From Hyphomicrobiales bacterium (GTDB lineage Bacteria; Pseudomonadota; Alphaproteobacteria; Rhizobiales; Aestuariivirgaceae): 36,364 nucleotides of DNA. The notes beneath the pieces were generated by a model that was given only the letters and a program-made list of their open reading frames with translations, made no database searches and was not told the origin of the DNA. This document shows positions 16,325-24,040 of the stretch, piece by piece; within the stretch, counting starts at the first letter, position 1; every line of letters starts with the position of its first letter. The DNA is taken from assembly GCA_027024225.1 (NCBI GenBank), contig JALVSR010000073.1, forward strand, positions 1 through 36,364. The letters are read 5' to 3'. A program made the translations under genes and the position numbers.

Positions 16325-17215
16325 TCATTCGATGTTTGCCACCTGCTCGCGGAACTGGTCGATAATGGTTTTCAGCGCCACGCCGATCTCGGTAATTTCC
16401 GCGTCCACCGCCTTCGAGCACATGGTATTGGCCTCGCGGTTGAACTCCTGGGCCAGGAACTCCAGCTTGCGCCCCACCGCCTCATCGGCATCCAGCAGCG
16501 CGCGCACGGCGGCCACGTGCGATTCCAGCCTGTCCAGCTCTTCGGTGATGTCCGCCTTCACGGCCATGATGACCGCCTCCTGGTGCAGGCGCTGTTCATC
16601 GAGCTGCTCGGTGGCCTCCAGCAGGCGCGCCACCTGTTCGCGCACTCGCCGGCGGATATTCTCGGGCCTCAGGGCCGGATGCGCGCGGGCGCGCCGCACA
16701 AGCGCCTCGATCTCGTCGATCTGCCGCGCGATGACCTCGCGAAGGCGCGCGCCTTCCTCCGCCCGCGCCGCAACCAGTTGCCGCAACGCCTCCTCGAACC
16801 CCGCCAGCAGCACCGGAGCGTATTCCTCCGCCAGCGCGGCATAGTCCACCTGCACCGGTTCCACCACGCCGCGGATGGACAGGAGCGCTGCCGCCTCCAC
16901 CCCGGCCGAATCATCGCCCAGCCGGGCCGAAATCCGCCGCGCCTCGGTAATCAGCCGCCCCAGCAACGGCTGGTTCACATTCAGCGCCTGCTCCGTGCTC
17001 TGGATGCGGACTTGCAGGAAAATCTGCACGCTGCCGCGCTTCAGCCGCGCCGAAACACGCTTGCGCACCTCCGGTTCCAGCAGGTCGAACCCGCCCGGCA
17101 GGCGCATGCGCACGTCCAGTCCGCGGGAATTGACGCTTTTCACCTCCCAGAGCCAGAAAAGGGCCCCTTCTTCGCCGCTGGCACGAGCGAAACCGGTCAT
17201 GCTGGAAAGCGCCAT
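16325..17215 (-). CDS. yicC: YicC/YloC-family endoribonuclease
   Basis: 296 residues. The family start ALSSMTGFARASG and the early EVKSVNSRGLDVRMRLP are clear, as is the C-terminal signature (FNREANTMCSKAVDAEITEIGVALK). Members are now considered endoribonucleases involved in RNA turnover; older names are stress-induced protein. The middle is charged and helical. The start at 17215 is preceded by GAGGAG six bases upstream. It sits between mltG and gmk on the same strand, as in many alphaproteobacteria. Confidence 0.94.
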   Translation of the reverse strand: MALSSMTGFARASGEEGALFWLWEVKSVNSRGLDVRMRLPGGFDLLEPEVRKRVSARLKRGSVQIFLQVRIQSTEQALNVNQPLLGRLITEARRISARLGDDSAGVEAAALLSIRGVVEPVQVDYAALAEEYAPVLLAGFEEALRQLVAARAEEGARLREVIARQIDEIEALVRRARAHPALRPENIRRRVREQVARLLEATEQLDEQRLHQEAVIMAVKADITEELDRLESHVAAVRALLDADEAVGRKLEFLAQEFNREANTMCSKAVDAEITEIGVALKTIIDQFREQVANIE

Positions 17216-17339
17216 GAAAAGCTCCTCGGAAATGCGAGAGTGCCTGCGCTGAAAAGCAGCGTTTTCTCGTCTCCTGTGTATCCCGCCCCTGCAGGCCGGG
17301 CAAGAAAAGAGCGCCCGGCCCGGCCCGGTTGTGGATGAA

Positions 17340-18407
17340 TCAGCGGCTCTTGCCAGCTTTTTCTTTCTCCGCCGTGTTGGCGCCGTCCTTTTCTTGTTCG
17401 GCCTTTTGCCCTTCGGTCTTCTTGCGCTTCTGCTGGCGCAGCAGTTTGCGGAAACGGGCCACGTTGCGGTTATGCTCGCGCAAGGTGGCGGCAAACACGT
17501 GCCCGCCCTTGCCGTCGGCGACGAAATACAGATCATCCGTTTTCGCCGGGTTCAGCACCGCCATGATGGATTCCCGCCCCGGGTTGGCAATCGGCGTGGG
17601 CGGCAGGCCGCGGCGGGTGTAGGTGTTCCACGGCGTGTCCTTCTTGAGGTCGGATTTCGTCAGCTTCCGCCCCAGCGATTCGCCTTGCGTGATGCCATAG
17701 ATGACCGTGGGGTCGGCCTGCAATGGCATGTTCTTTTTCAGCCGGTTGATGAACACCGCCGCCACCCGCGGGCGCTCTTCCGGAATCGCCGTTTCCTTTT
17801 CCACGATGGAGGCCAGGATCACGGCCTCGCGCGGCGTCTTGAACGGCAGGCCTTTCGCCCGCTTAGGCCACAGCGCCTCCAGCAGGCGTTTCTGCGCGTC
17901 CATCATGCGCCGCACGATCTCGTCGCGCGTTTCGCCGCGGGTGAACAGGTAGGTATCGGGCAGCAGCGAGCCTTCTTCCGGTTGCAGCGTCAGCTCACCG
18001 CTCAAAACCGGATGCTCCCGCACGCGCCGCAAGACCTGCTCGGTGGACAACCCTTCGGGAATGGTCAGCCGATGCACCACGCCCTTGCCCTGGCGCAGGG
18101 TTTCCAGCACGTCCAGCAGGCTCATGCCGGGGTGAAACGCATATTCACCGGCCTTCAGCGGGCGCTTTTCTCCCATCAGGCGCTGCCAGGCGATGAGCGC
18201 CAGCATGAGGTGGCGCGAGGATATGACACCCTCCTCCTCCAGCCCGGCGGCGATGTCCTCCGTCGCCGCGCCGCGCTCGATGACCACCACCACGCGCTCG
18301 TCCAGCGGCCCCGGCCGCTCCGCCATGTGCAACAGGCCAAACAGCCCCACGCCCGCCGCCACCAGCAGGCCCACCAGCACCAGCAACCGGGCAAACCACA
18401 TGCGCAT
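17340..18407 (-). CDS. mltG: Endolytic murein transglycosylase MltG
   Basis: 355 residues. It cuts new glycan strands inside the peptidoglycan and is thought to set strand length. One N-terminal membrane segment (about 6-28) anchors it in the inner membrane with the rest in the periplasm. A LysM-like part follows, then the YceG domain with the catalytic Glu in SIVEKET (about 203-205) and INRLKKNMPLQADPTVIYG. The Lys/Glu-rich tail (KRKKTEGQKAEQEKDGANTA) is a poorly ordered extension. Two adjacent starts are possible (18407 or 18401). It lies between fabF and yicC. Confidence 0.95.
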   Translation of the reverse strand: MRMWFARLLVLVGLLVAAGVGLFGLLHMAERPGPLDERVVVVIERGAATEDIAAGLEEEGVISSRHLMLALIAWQRLMGEKRPLKAGEYAFHPGMSLLDVLETLRQGKGVVHRLTIPEGLSTEQVLRRVREHPVLSGELTLQPEEGSLLPDTYLFTRGETRDEIVRRMMDAQKRLLEALWPKRAKGLPFKTPREAVILASIVEKETAIPEERPRVAAVFINRLKKNMPLQADPTVIYGITQGESLGRKLTKSDLKKDTPWNTYTRRGLPPTPIANPGRESIMAVLNPAKTDDLYFVADGKGGHVFAATLREHNRNVARFRKLLRQQKRKKTEGQKAEQEKDGANTAEKEKAGKSR

Positions 18408-18742
18408 GTCGCAAACGCTCCAAGGCTTTCCGGAACCATCATGGAATCTCGACCCGCACGAACACACTCACGCATGCCACCGGGCCGAAATTGAGGCCGA
18501 ATGAAGAGGTAATCGCGGTGCGGGATCAATCCACCTACCTGAACAACAGCGCCGCATTGGTGCCGCCGATGCCCTGCCGGGAAGTTTCGTTGTCCCCGCT
18601 TCCTCCCTCCTTGCCCATGATCAAGGGTGGACGGGAGTGAGGAGCGAGCAGAGGCCAATGGAATGATTCAGAAGACAATACGGCGCTCCGCCCCGAATAT
18701 GTGACCCGACATGGACCGCCGAACACGCTCACCACCCTTGTC
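18408..18742. other. 335-bp gap between mltG and fabF: duplicated fabF end and a palindrome
   Basis: No intact gene. It holds a 48-bp duplication of the fabF 3' end (18526-18573) and an imperfect GC-rich palindrome (about 18598-18644, arms GCTTCCTCCCTCCTTGCCC and GGGTGGACGGGAGTGAGGAG with the loop containing ATGATC). The palindrome resembles the inner palindromes of the repeat family in composition only; it lacks the tail hairpin. The rest shows nothing recognisable. Confidence 0.6.
18526..18573 (-). pseudogene. Duplicated 3' end of fabF (16 codons)
   Basis: These 48 bases match 18743-18790, the end of fabF, at 45 of 48 positions. Read on the minus strand the fragment gives GIGGTNAALLFR, then a stop where fabF has Lys (AAG to TAG), then Val, Asp and the original stop. 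No other part of a ketoacyl synthase is found upstream of it, so it is a remnant of a local duplication and not a gene. Confidence 0.8.
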
Positions 18743-20005
18743 TCAGTCCACCTTCCTGAACAACAGCGCCGCATTGGTGCCGCCGAAGCCGAAGGAGTTG
18801 GACAAGGCCACGTTGATCTCGCGCTCCCTGGGCTCGTTGGCGCACAGGTCGATCTGCGTCTCCACGGAAGGATTCTCGAGATTCAGCGTCGGGGGCGCCA
18901 CCTGGTCGCGAATGGCCAGCACGGAGAAAATGGCCTCCACCGCGCCCGCCGCACCCAGCAGATGACCGATGGCCGACTTGGTGGACGACATGGAAACATC
19001 ACCGGCCCGATTGCCCAGCAGGCGCTCCACCGCTTTCAGCTCGATTTCATCGCCCTTTGGCGTGGAGGTGCCGTGCGCGTTGATGTAATCGATCTCGCCC
19101 GGCTGGATGCCGGCCTTTTCCACCGCCATCCTCATGCAACGATAGGCGCCGTCGCCGTCTTCCGCCGGCGCGGTGATGTGATAGGCGTCGCCCGACATGC
19201 CATAGCCCGCCAGCTCGGCATAGATCTTCGCGCCGCGAGCCTTGGCGTGTTCGTATTCTTCCAGCACCACGATACCCGCGCCCTCGCCCATGACGAAGCC
19301 GTCGCGCCCCTCGTCCCATGGACGCGAGGCCTTTTCCGGCATGTCGTTGTAGCTGGTGGAAAGCGCCCGACAGGCAAGGAAGCCCGCGATGCCGAGGGGG
19401 CAGATGGCCTGTTCGCAGCCGCCCGCCAGCATGACGTCGGCATCCCCTCGCGCGATGATGGCCGCCGCGTCGCCAATGGCGTGCGCACCGGTGGCGCAGG
19501 CTGTCACCACGGCCGAGTTCGGCCCCTTGAGCCCGTGGCGGATGGAGATGACGCCACCGGCAAGGTTGATGAGCGAGCCGGGAATGAAGAACGGCGATAC
19601 GCGGCGCGGGCCTTTCTCCCTGAGCAAAAGGGAAGTCTTCTCGATGCTGGCCAGCCCGCCGATGCCGGAGCCCACCAGCACGCCGGCGCGCTCCTTTTCC
19701 TCTTCCGTCTTCAGCTCCAGGCCCGCGTCCTTCATGGCTTGCCCGGCGGCGGCCACGGCGAAAACGATGAACTCGTCGTTGCGCCGCTGCTCTTTCGGGT
19801 CCATCCACTCGTCGGGATTGAAGGTGCCGCCCGTGCCGTCGCCCTTTTTCACCTCCGCGGCGATGCGGCAGGCCATCTCAGAGGCGTCGAAACGGGTAAT
19901 CGGCCCGATGCCGGACTTGCCCGCAAGCAAGGCCGACCACGTATCCTCCACGTTGCCACCCAGCGGGCTGACCATTCCCAGCCCCGTCACGACGACCCTG
20001 CGCAT
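18743..20005 (-). CDS. fabF: Beta-ketoacyl-ACP synthase II
   Basis: 420 residues. It condenses malonyl-ACP with growing acyl-ACP in fatty acid elongation. The active-site Cys170 sits in VVTACATGAH, His311 in NAHGTSTPKGD, and His348 in STKSAIGHLLGAAG, the full Cys-His-His set of chain-elongating synthases. The C-terminus NSFGFGGTNAALLF is typical. It lies 146 bp after acpP, past a hairpin that probably lowers its expression relative to acpP. Confidence 0.97.
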   Translation of the reverse strand: MRRVVVTGLGMVSPLGGNVEDTWSALLAGKSGIGPITRFDASEMACRIAAEVKKGDGTGGTFNPDEWMDPKEQRRNDEFIVFAVAAAGQAMKDAGLELKTEEEKERAGVLVGSGIGGLASIEKTSLLLREKGPRRVSPFFIPGSLINLAGGVISIRHGLKGPNSAVVTACATGAHAIGDAAAIIARGDADVMLAGGCEQAICPLGIAGFLACRALSTSYNDMPEKASRPWDEGRDGFVMGEGAGIVVLEEYEHAKARGAKIYAELAGYGMSGDAYHITAPAEDGDGAYRCMRMAVEKAGIQPGEIDYINAHGTSTPKGDEIELKAVERLLGNRAGDVSMSSTKSAIGHLLGAAGAVEAIFSVLAIRDQVAPPTLNLENPSVETQIDLCANEPREREINVALSNSFGFGGTNAALLFRKVD

Positions 20006-20094
20006 GGGCTTTCTCCCCGTTTGTGAACCTGTTCAGGTGGTCAGGATGACCACGGGCGGCCGAAAACACAACCCCGTCCCGGCATGACAAGAAT

Positions 20095-20118
20095 ATGCGC
20101 CCGGAAAGCCGGGCGCAT
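20095..20118 (-). terminator. Hairpin between acpP and fabF
   Basis: A perfect 10-bp stem, ATGCGCCCGG/CCGGGCGCAT, with a 4-base loop, lies 34 bp after the acpP stop. On the minus strand it is followed by ATTCTTGTC, only moderately U-rich. It is probably a partial terminator or mRNA-end stabiliser that lets acpP be expressed more highly than fabF. Confidence 0.65.
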
Positions 20119-20151
20119 GCTCGCCGCTAGGGATATCCGTTTCCACCCGGC

Positions 20152-20391
20152 TCAGGCGTTGGCGTGCTGCTCGATGTACTTGATGGCGTCGCCCACCGTC
20201 TGGATGGTCTCGGCCGCGTCGTCGGGAATCTCGATGCCGAACTCTTCCTCGAAGGCCATGACCATCTCCACGTTGTCCAGGCTGTCCGCGCCCAGATCAT
20301 CGATGAAGCTGGCGTCTTCCTTCACCTTCTCGGCGTCCACGCCCAGGTGCTCGACCACGATCTTCTTCACACGTTCGGCAATATCGCTCAT
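20152..20391 (-). CDS. acpP: Acyl carrier protein
   Basis: 79 residues, acidic, standard length. The phosphopantetheine attachment Ser37 is in [19 protein letters not shown]; AcpS (encoded at 9366-9776) would modify it. The usual DSLDTVE reads DSLDNVE here, a mild change. The start at 20391 has AAGGGAAGAG upstream; the open frame to 20439 is not part of the protein. It carries the growing chain for FabD, FabG and FabF encoded around it. Confidence 0.97.
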   Translation of the reverse strand: MSDIAERVKKIVVEHLGVDAEKVKEDASFIDDLGADSLDNVEMVMAFEEEFGIEIPDDAAETIQTVGDAIKYIEQHANA

Positions 20392-20472
20392 GTGTCTCTT
20401 CCCTTGTCTGCACGGGGCCCCGCCGCGATGCCGGCACATGGGCCGGCAATTGGCCGCCGACGGCGCCCTTCA

Positions 20473-20483
20473 TGGATGATTCC
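20473..20483. other. TGGATGATTCC 11-mer upstream of acpP
   Basis: The same 11 bases occur at 6345-6355 (just before the sodium channel gene) and 28776-28786 (just before the DUF808 gene), all between genes. In each case the bases just upstream are AT-leaning (ACAA, TATCATG, TTCA). A role is unknown. Confidence 0.3.
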
Positions 20484-20515
20484 GCGTTTTCCCTAACACA
20501 AGGATACGATTTTAC

Positions 20516-20556
20516 AAAGCCCCGCAATGCGCCTTTCCACGCGCAACCGGGGCTTT
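20516..20556 (-). terminator. Hairpin terminator after fabG
   Basis: AAAGCCCCG (20516-20524) pairs perfectly with CGGGGCTTT (20548-20556), with an inner GCGC/GCGC pair. On the minus strand the stem ends in GGGGCTTT and is followed by GTAAAATCG. It lies 46 bp after the fabG stop and separates fabDG from acpP. Confidence 0.65.
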
Positions 20557-20601
20557 CCGGCATCTTCCGCCCCGTCGTGCCGCCGCCTTCGGCCCTGCCG
20601 C

Positions 20602-21342
20602 TCAGCACATGACCATGCCGCCGTTCACCGCCAGCACGTGACCGGTGATGTATCCCGCCTCCTCCGAGGCCAGGAAGGCCACCGCCGCGGCCACGTCCTC
20701 CGGCTGGCCGAAGCGCCCGGCCGGAATGCGCGCGAACAGCGCCTCGCGCTGCTTCTCGTTCAGCGCCTCGGTCATGGGTGTTTCGATGAAGCCCGGCGCC
20801 ACGCAGTTCACCGTTATGTTGCGGCTGGCCACCTCCTGCGCCAGCGACTTGCTCATGCCCGCAAGCCCCGCCTTGGCCGCGGCGTAGTTGGCCTGTCCGG
20901 CGTTGCCCGTCTGCCCCACCACGGAGGTGATGTTGATGATGCGCCCAAAGCGCTGCTTCATCATGCCGCGCAGCACCGCCTGGCTCAGCAGGAAGGCGGA
21001 AGTGAGGTTCACCTCCAGCACCTCGCGCCACTGTTCCGGCTTCATGCGCATGGCGATGTTGTCGCGCGTGATGCCGGCGTTGTTGACGAGAATGTCGATG
21101 GCCCCGCCGGCCAGCTCCGCCGCCTTCGCGGGCAGCGCCTTCACCTGCTCCTCGTCGCTCAGGTTGCAGGCCGCTGCGAAGGCCCGCTCGCCCAGCTCGT
21201 TCACGCGCTCTTCCAGCACGTTCTCACGCGTGCCGGAAAGCACCACCGTGGCGCCCCGCCCGTGCAGGGCACGGGCGATGGCCGCGCCAATGCCACCCGT
21301 GGCGCCGGTGATGAGCGCCCTGTGTCCGCTAAGGTCGAACAT
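20602..21342 (-). CDS. fabG: 3-oxoacyl-ACP reductase
   Basis: 246 residues, a short-chain dehydrogenase. It reduces 3-ketoacyl-ACP with NADPH in fatty acid elongation. The nucleotide-binding GATGGIGAA lies at residues 13-21, NNAG at 87-90, and the catalytic Ser140, Tyr153 and Lys157 are in ITSVVGQTGNAGQANYAAAK. The C-terminal GHVLAVNGGM is typical of FabG. It lies between fabD and acpP, separated from fabD by 252 bp that hold a palindromic repeat. Confidence 0.97.
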   Translation of the reverse strand: MFDLSGHRALITGATGGIGAAIARALHGRGATVVLSGTRENVLEERVNELGERAFAAACNLSDEEQVKALPAKAAELAGGAIDILVNNAGITRDNIAMRMKPEQWREVLEVNLTSAFLLSQAVLRGMMKQRFGRIINITSVVGQTGNAGQANYAAAKAGLAGMSKSLAQEVASRNITVNCVAPGFIETPMTEALNEKQREALFARIPAGRFGQPEDVAAAVAFLASEEAGYITGHVLAVNGGMVMC

Positions 21343-21427
21343 GTGTCCCCTCTCGTTTCGATGGTTTGCCTTTGGCCCCGGTATCTAGACGAAAAATGGC
21401 GACAGGGCGAGTTTGCGTATACATTTT

Positions 21428-21579
21428 GCGCGGTAGCGCATCCGGCACCGGCCCTCGCTCCCTCCCGGCCACCCAGATCATGAAACCAAGTGACCGGCAG
21501 GCGGCGTGGGCCTTTTTGCGAAAGCCCGCTGGTTGGACGGGAAACGGGCCTTTGCCATTGCCCGGAAGCACAATCGTGC
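21428..21579. repeat. Palindromic repeat element between fabD and fabG
   Basis: Parts in order: a tail hairpin reading GCGC-TACC-GCGC on the minus strand (21428-21439), a palindrome (21450-21472 with 21490-21512, about 18 of 23 paired), a linker, a right arm (21528-21550, GCTGGTTGGACGGGAAACGG and three more), and a tail hairpin GCAC-AATC-GTGC (21568-21579). The 54 bases at 21444-21497, reversed, match 23214-23267 at 48 positions. The element fills most of the fabG/fabD gap. Confidence 0.85.
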
Positions 21580-21594
21580 CAGCCTGGACCGCAC

Positions 21595-22551
21595 CTATGC
21601 CGCGCCGCCGGTGAGGCGCTCCGCCAGCCTCTCCACGTCCGCGGGCGTCTCCACCGCCATGCCTTCCGCGCCCGGCGCGTTGCGCCGCACCAGCCCGGTG
21701 AGCACCTTGCCCGCGCCCAGCTCCACGAACAGATCCACGCCCTCACCATGCATGAAGGACATCGATTCGCGCCAGCGCACCCGGCCTGTCACCTGGTGCA
21801 CCAGGTTGTTCACGATGTCGCCGGCCGAGGTTTCCGGCCGCGCCGTCACGTTGGCGACGATGGGAATGGCGGGGGGATATTCGCTGGCCTCGCCCAGCGC
21901 CCACGACATGGCCTCCGCCGCCTTCTGCATGAGCGAACAGTGAAACGGCGCGGAGACGTTCAGCCGCACGGCGCGCTTCGCCCCCCTTTCCTTCGCCAGC
22001 TTCTCGGCCCGCTCGATGGCGCCCATGTGGCCCGACAGGACCACCTGCCCCGGCGCGTTGTCGTTGGCCACCTCGCAAACCTCGTCCTGCGCCGCCTCCG
22101 CCGCGATGGCCTCCACCTCCGAAAGGTCGAGCCCCAGGATGGCCGTCATGCCGCCCACGCCCGGCGGCACCGCGCCGGCCATGGCCCGCCCGCGGGTCTG
22201 CAGCAGCTTGGCGGTGCGATCCAGCGTGAAGGCGCCCGCCGCGCACAGGGCGGAATATTCGCCCAGGCTGTGTCCGGCGACGAACTTGCCGTGATCGGCC
22301 AGCCGGATGTCGAAATCCTCCTCCAGCACCCGCACCACGGCCATGGACACGGCCATGAGCGCCGGCTGGGTGTTTTCCGTCCGGGTCAGCTCTTCCTCGG
22401 GCCCGTCCTCGATGATGGCGGAAAGCTTGCGTCCCAGGGCCGCGTCCACCTCGTCGAACACGCGCTGCGCACTGCCGAAGGTCCGGGCCAGTTCCATGCC
22501 CATGCCCACTCTCTGGCTGCCCTGCCCGGGAAAGATGAATGCGATGGCCAT
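21595..22551 (-). CDS. fabD: Malonyl-CoA:ACP transacylase
   Basis: 318 residues. It loads malonyl groups from CoA onto ACP. FPGQGSQ lies at residues 7-13, the nucleophile Ser95 in GHSLGEYSAL, and the catalytic His204 in VSAPFHCSLM. It is the first gene of the minus-strand fatty acid cluster and is divergent from the DUF3775 gene; a palindrome lies in the shared 151-bp upstream region. Confidence 0.97.
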   Translation of the reverse strand: MAIAFIFPGQGSQRVGMGMELARTFGSAQRVFDEVDAALGRKLSAIIEDGPEEELTRTENTQPALMAVSMAVVRVLEEDFDIRLADHGKFVAGHSLGEYSALCAAGAFTLDRTAKLLQTRGRAMAGAVPPGVGGMTAILGLDLSEVEAIAAEAAQDEVCEVANDNAPGQVVLSGHMGAIERAEKLAKERGAKRAVRLNVSAPFHCSLMQKAAEAMSWALGEASEYPPAIPIVANVTARPETSAGDIVNNLVHQVTGRVRWRESMSFMHGEGVDLFVELGAGKVLTGLVRRNAPGAEGMAVETPADVERLAERLTGGAA

Positions 22552-22662
22552 TTTCAGCGAATCCCCCTCGTTGCGTCATGTCATTTGGCCGCCTGTTCCC
22601 CACAACAGACAAGCCGCTGACCGTGGCCGCGTCAAGGCCGGAAAGTTTTGCATCCGGGCCAA

Positions 22663-22687
22663 TTTCATGACATCATGATGTATGAAA
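22663..22687. promoter_or_regulatory. Palindromic operator candidate between fabD and the DUF3775 gene
   Basis: The 12-bp perfect palindrome ACATCATGATGT (22670-22681) is extended by TTTCAT on the left and ATGAAA on the right, with one extra G. The near-perfect dyad spans about 25 bp. It lies just upstream of the preferred start of the DUF3775 gene and 112 bp upstream of fabD, well placed for a dimeric regulator. No regulator gene is adjacent. Confidence 0.5.
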
Positions 22688-22702
22688 CAGGGAGTGAAGG
22701 CC

Positions 22703-23113
22703 ATGCTGGAACTTTCGACCGACAAGGTGGCGCAGGTGATCATCCGCGCCCGCGAACTGGAGTCGCGCACCGGCGCCTGGGAGTTGCCCGATCGGCTGCA
22801 CCCCGGCGAGGAAACCGCCGACATGGTGCTGGAAGCGTTGCGCAACGATCCTTCCCGGCTGGCGCTGGCCTCCTTCCTGAACGAGATGGGGCGCGACGAA
22901 CTGTGCCAGCTGGTGGCGCTCATGTGGATTGGGCGTGGCTCCTTCGACCCGGAGGAGTGGAGCGAAGCGCTGGAAACCGCACGCGAGGAATACGCCGACG
23001 TGCCGGGCCTGGCGCGCTATCTGCTGGAAAAGCCCCTGCTGGCCGAACATCTGGAGGAAGGCCTGGAGCGCTTGGGATTCTCGGTGGAGGAGGTGGAGGC
23101 CGACGTGCGCTGA
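22703..23113 (+). CDS. DUF3775 protein
   Basis: 136 residues, acidic, cytoplasmic. The DUF3775 pattern is visible: ELSTDKVAQVIIRARELESR at the N-terminus, ELCQLVALMWIGRGSFDPEEW in the middle, and ARYLLEKPLLAEHLEEGLERLG at the end. The function of the family is unknown; it is common in alphaproteobacteria. The start at 22703 has GGGAG eight bases upstream; an in-frame ATG at 22682 has none and lies inside a palindrome. It converges on the IalB-like gene, with a repeat element between the stops. Confidence 0.85.
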   Translation: MLELSTDKVAQVIIRARELESRTGAWELPDRLHPGEETADMVLEALRNDPSRLALASFLNEMGRDELCQLVALMWIGRGSFDPEEWSEALETAREEYADVPGLARYLLEKPLLAEHLEEGLERLGFSVEEVEADVR

Positions 23114-23160
23114 AGGACGGCGCGCCCCGGCACGACAAGCACCTTGACATGGAAGAATGA

Positions 23161-23338
23161 GGCCCGCTCTCCCACCCAACCACCTGGCTCTCACGATAAG
23201 CCCTCGCCCCCTCCTGGCCACTTGGTTTCACGATTTGGGTGGCCGGGAGGGGGCGAGGGCTGGTGCCGTGCACTTCCGTGCATGAAGAATCCCGTGGTTG
23301 GGCGGGGGAGCGGGCCGGAACCATTCGCGCTCAAGCGC
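23161..23338. repeat. Nested palindromic repeat element between DUF3775 and IalB-like genes
   Basis: The outer left arm 23161-23184 (GGCCCGCTCTCCCACCCAAC and four more) pairs with the outer right arm 23293-23315. Inside is a near-perfect 22-bp stem (23200-23221 with 23239-23260, 21 of 22 paired) with the loop around TTTCACGATTT, followed by a tail hairpin GCAC-TTCC-GTGC (23270-23281). A second tail hairpin, GCGC-TCAA-GCGC, follows the outer right arm (23327-23338). It is the fullest copy of the family and lies between two convergent genes, where it could also act as a two-way terminator. Confidence 0.88.
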
Positions 23339-23348
23339 AAGAACTTCC

Positions 23349-23933
23349 CTATTTCCCCATCTGCTTCATGGCGCGCATCCGCGCCAGCGACGTCTCCGCC
23401 AGTTTCAACAGCCCGCCGGGGCCGAGACAGGAGATGTCGAACGTCACGCTTTCACCCTTGCCCGCCTCGTCCGTGTAACGCCATTCGAGTTTCCTGCCCT
23501 TGCGCAGCGCATCCAGCACGATCTCCACCACCTCCGGCCGGATGCCGATGACGCGCCCGCCGGCCTTGACGTGCAGGAACTCATACGGCACGCGCATGGG
23601 CTCGCCCGTGTCCACCACCAGCTCCACGCCGGCCTGCGCATCCGCCGCCCTCGGCAGGGTCAGCACCACGCTCCAGTGCTCATCCGCCAGCGGATGGGAG
23701 AATTGCAGCCGATGCCCGTTCACCTCCGGCCCGCGGATGGCGCAGCCCCTGCCCTCGCGGCATTCCGCTTCCCAGCCGCCGGCGGCATGAATATGCCCGT
23801 AATCCGTTTTCGTGCGCGTTATGTCACACGCCTGCGCCGGGGCCTGCTTTCCCGGTTCTTCTGCCACCGCCGACGCGGCCATGGCGCCCGTCAGCGCCAG
23901 CATCGCCGCCAGCATACCGCTCGCACCACGCAT
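23349..23933 (-). CDS. Exported protein, possibly IalB-like
   Basis: 194 residues. A signal peptide is clear (GMLAAMLALTGAMAASAVAEE, cleavage near residue 24). The mature protein has four cysteines, in ACDITR, ECREGRGC and ISCLG, which could form two disulfides. The layout WEAEC...GC..., then VPYEF, a VLDALRKGRKLEWRYTDEAGKGESVTFDIS stretch and a final helical LLKLAETSLARM, resembles the invasion-associated locus B family, but only distantly. Periplasmic location is likely; function is unknown. It is divergent from panB (107 bp apart). Confidence 0.6.
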   Translation of the reverse strand: MRGASGMLAAMLALTGAMAASAVAEEPGKQAPAQACDITRTKTDYGHIHAAGGWEAECREGRGCAIRGPEVNGHRLQFSHPLADEHWSVVLTLPRAADAQAGVELVVDTGEPMRVPYEFLHVKAGGRVIGIRPEVVEIVLDALRKGRKLEWRYTDEAGKGESVTFDISCLGPGGLLKLAETSLARMRAMKQMGK

Positions 23934-24040
23934 GAAGCCTCTCCCGCCAAGCGTTGCCCTTTTCTGGCCTTATACCATGGCTTCGTGCTAATGGCCCAAT
24001 GACGCCGGAAAATACGAAAGCACGTCCGGAGAACAGCCTC

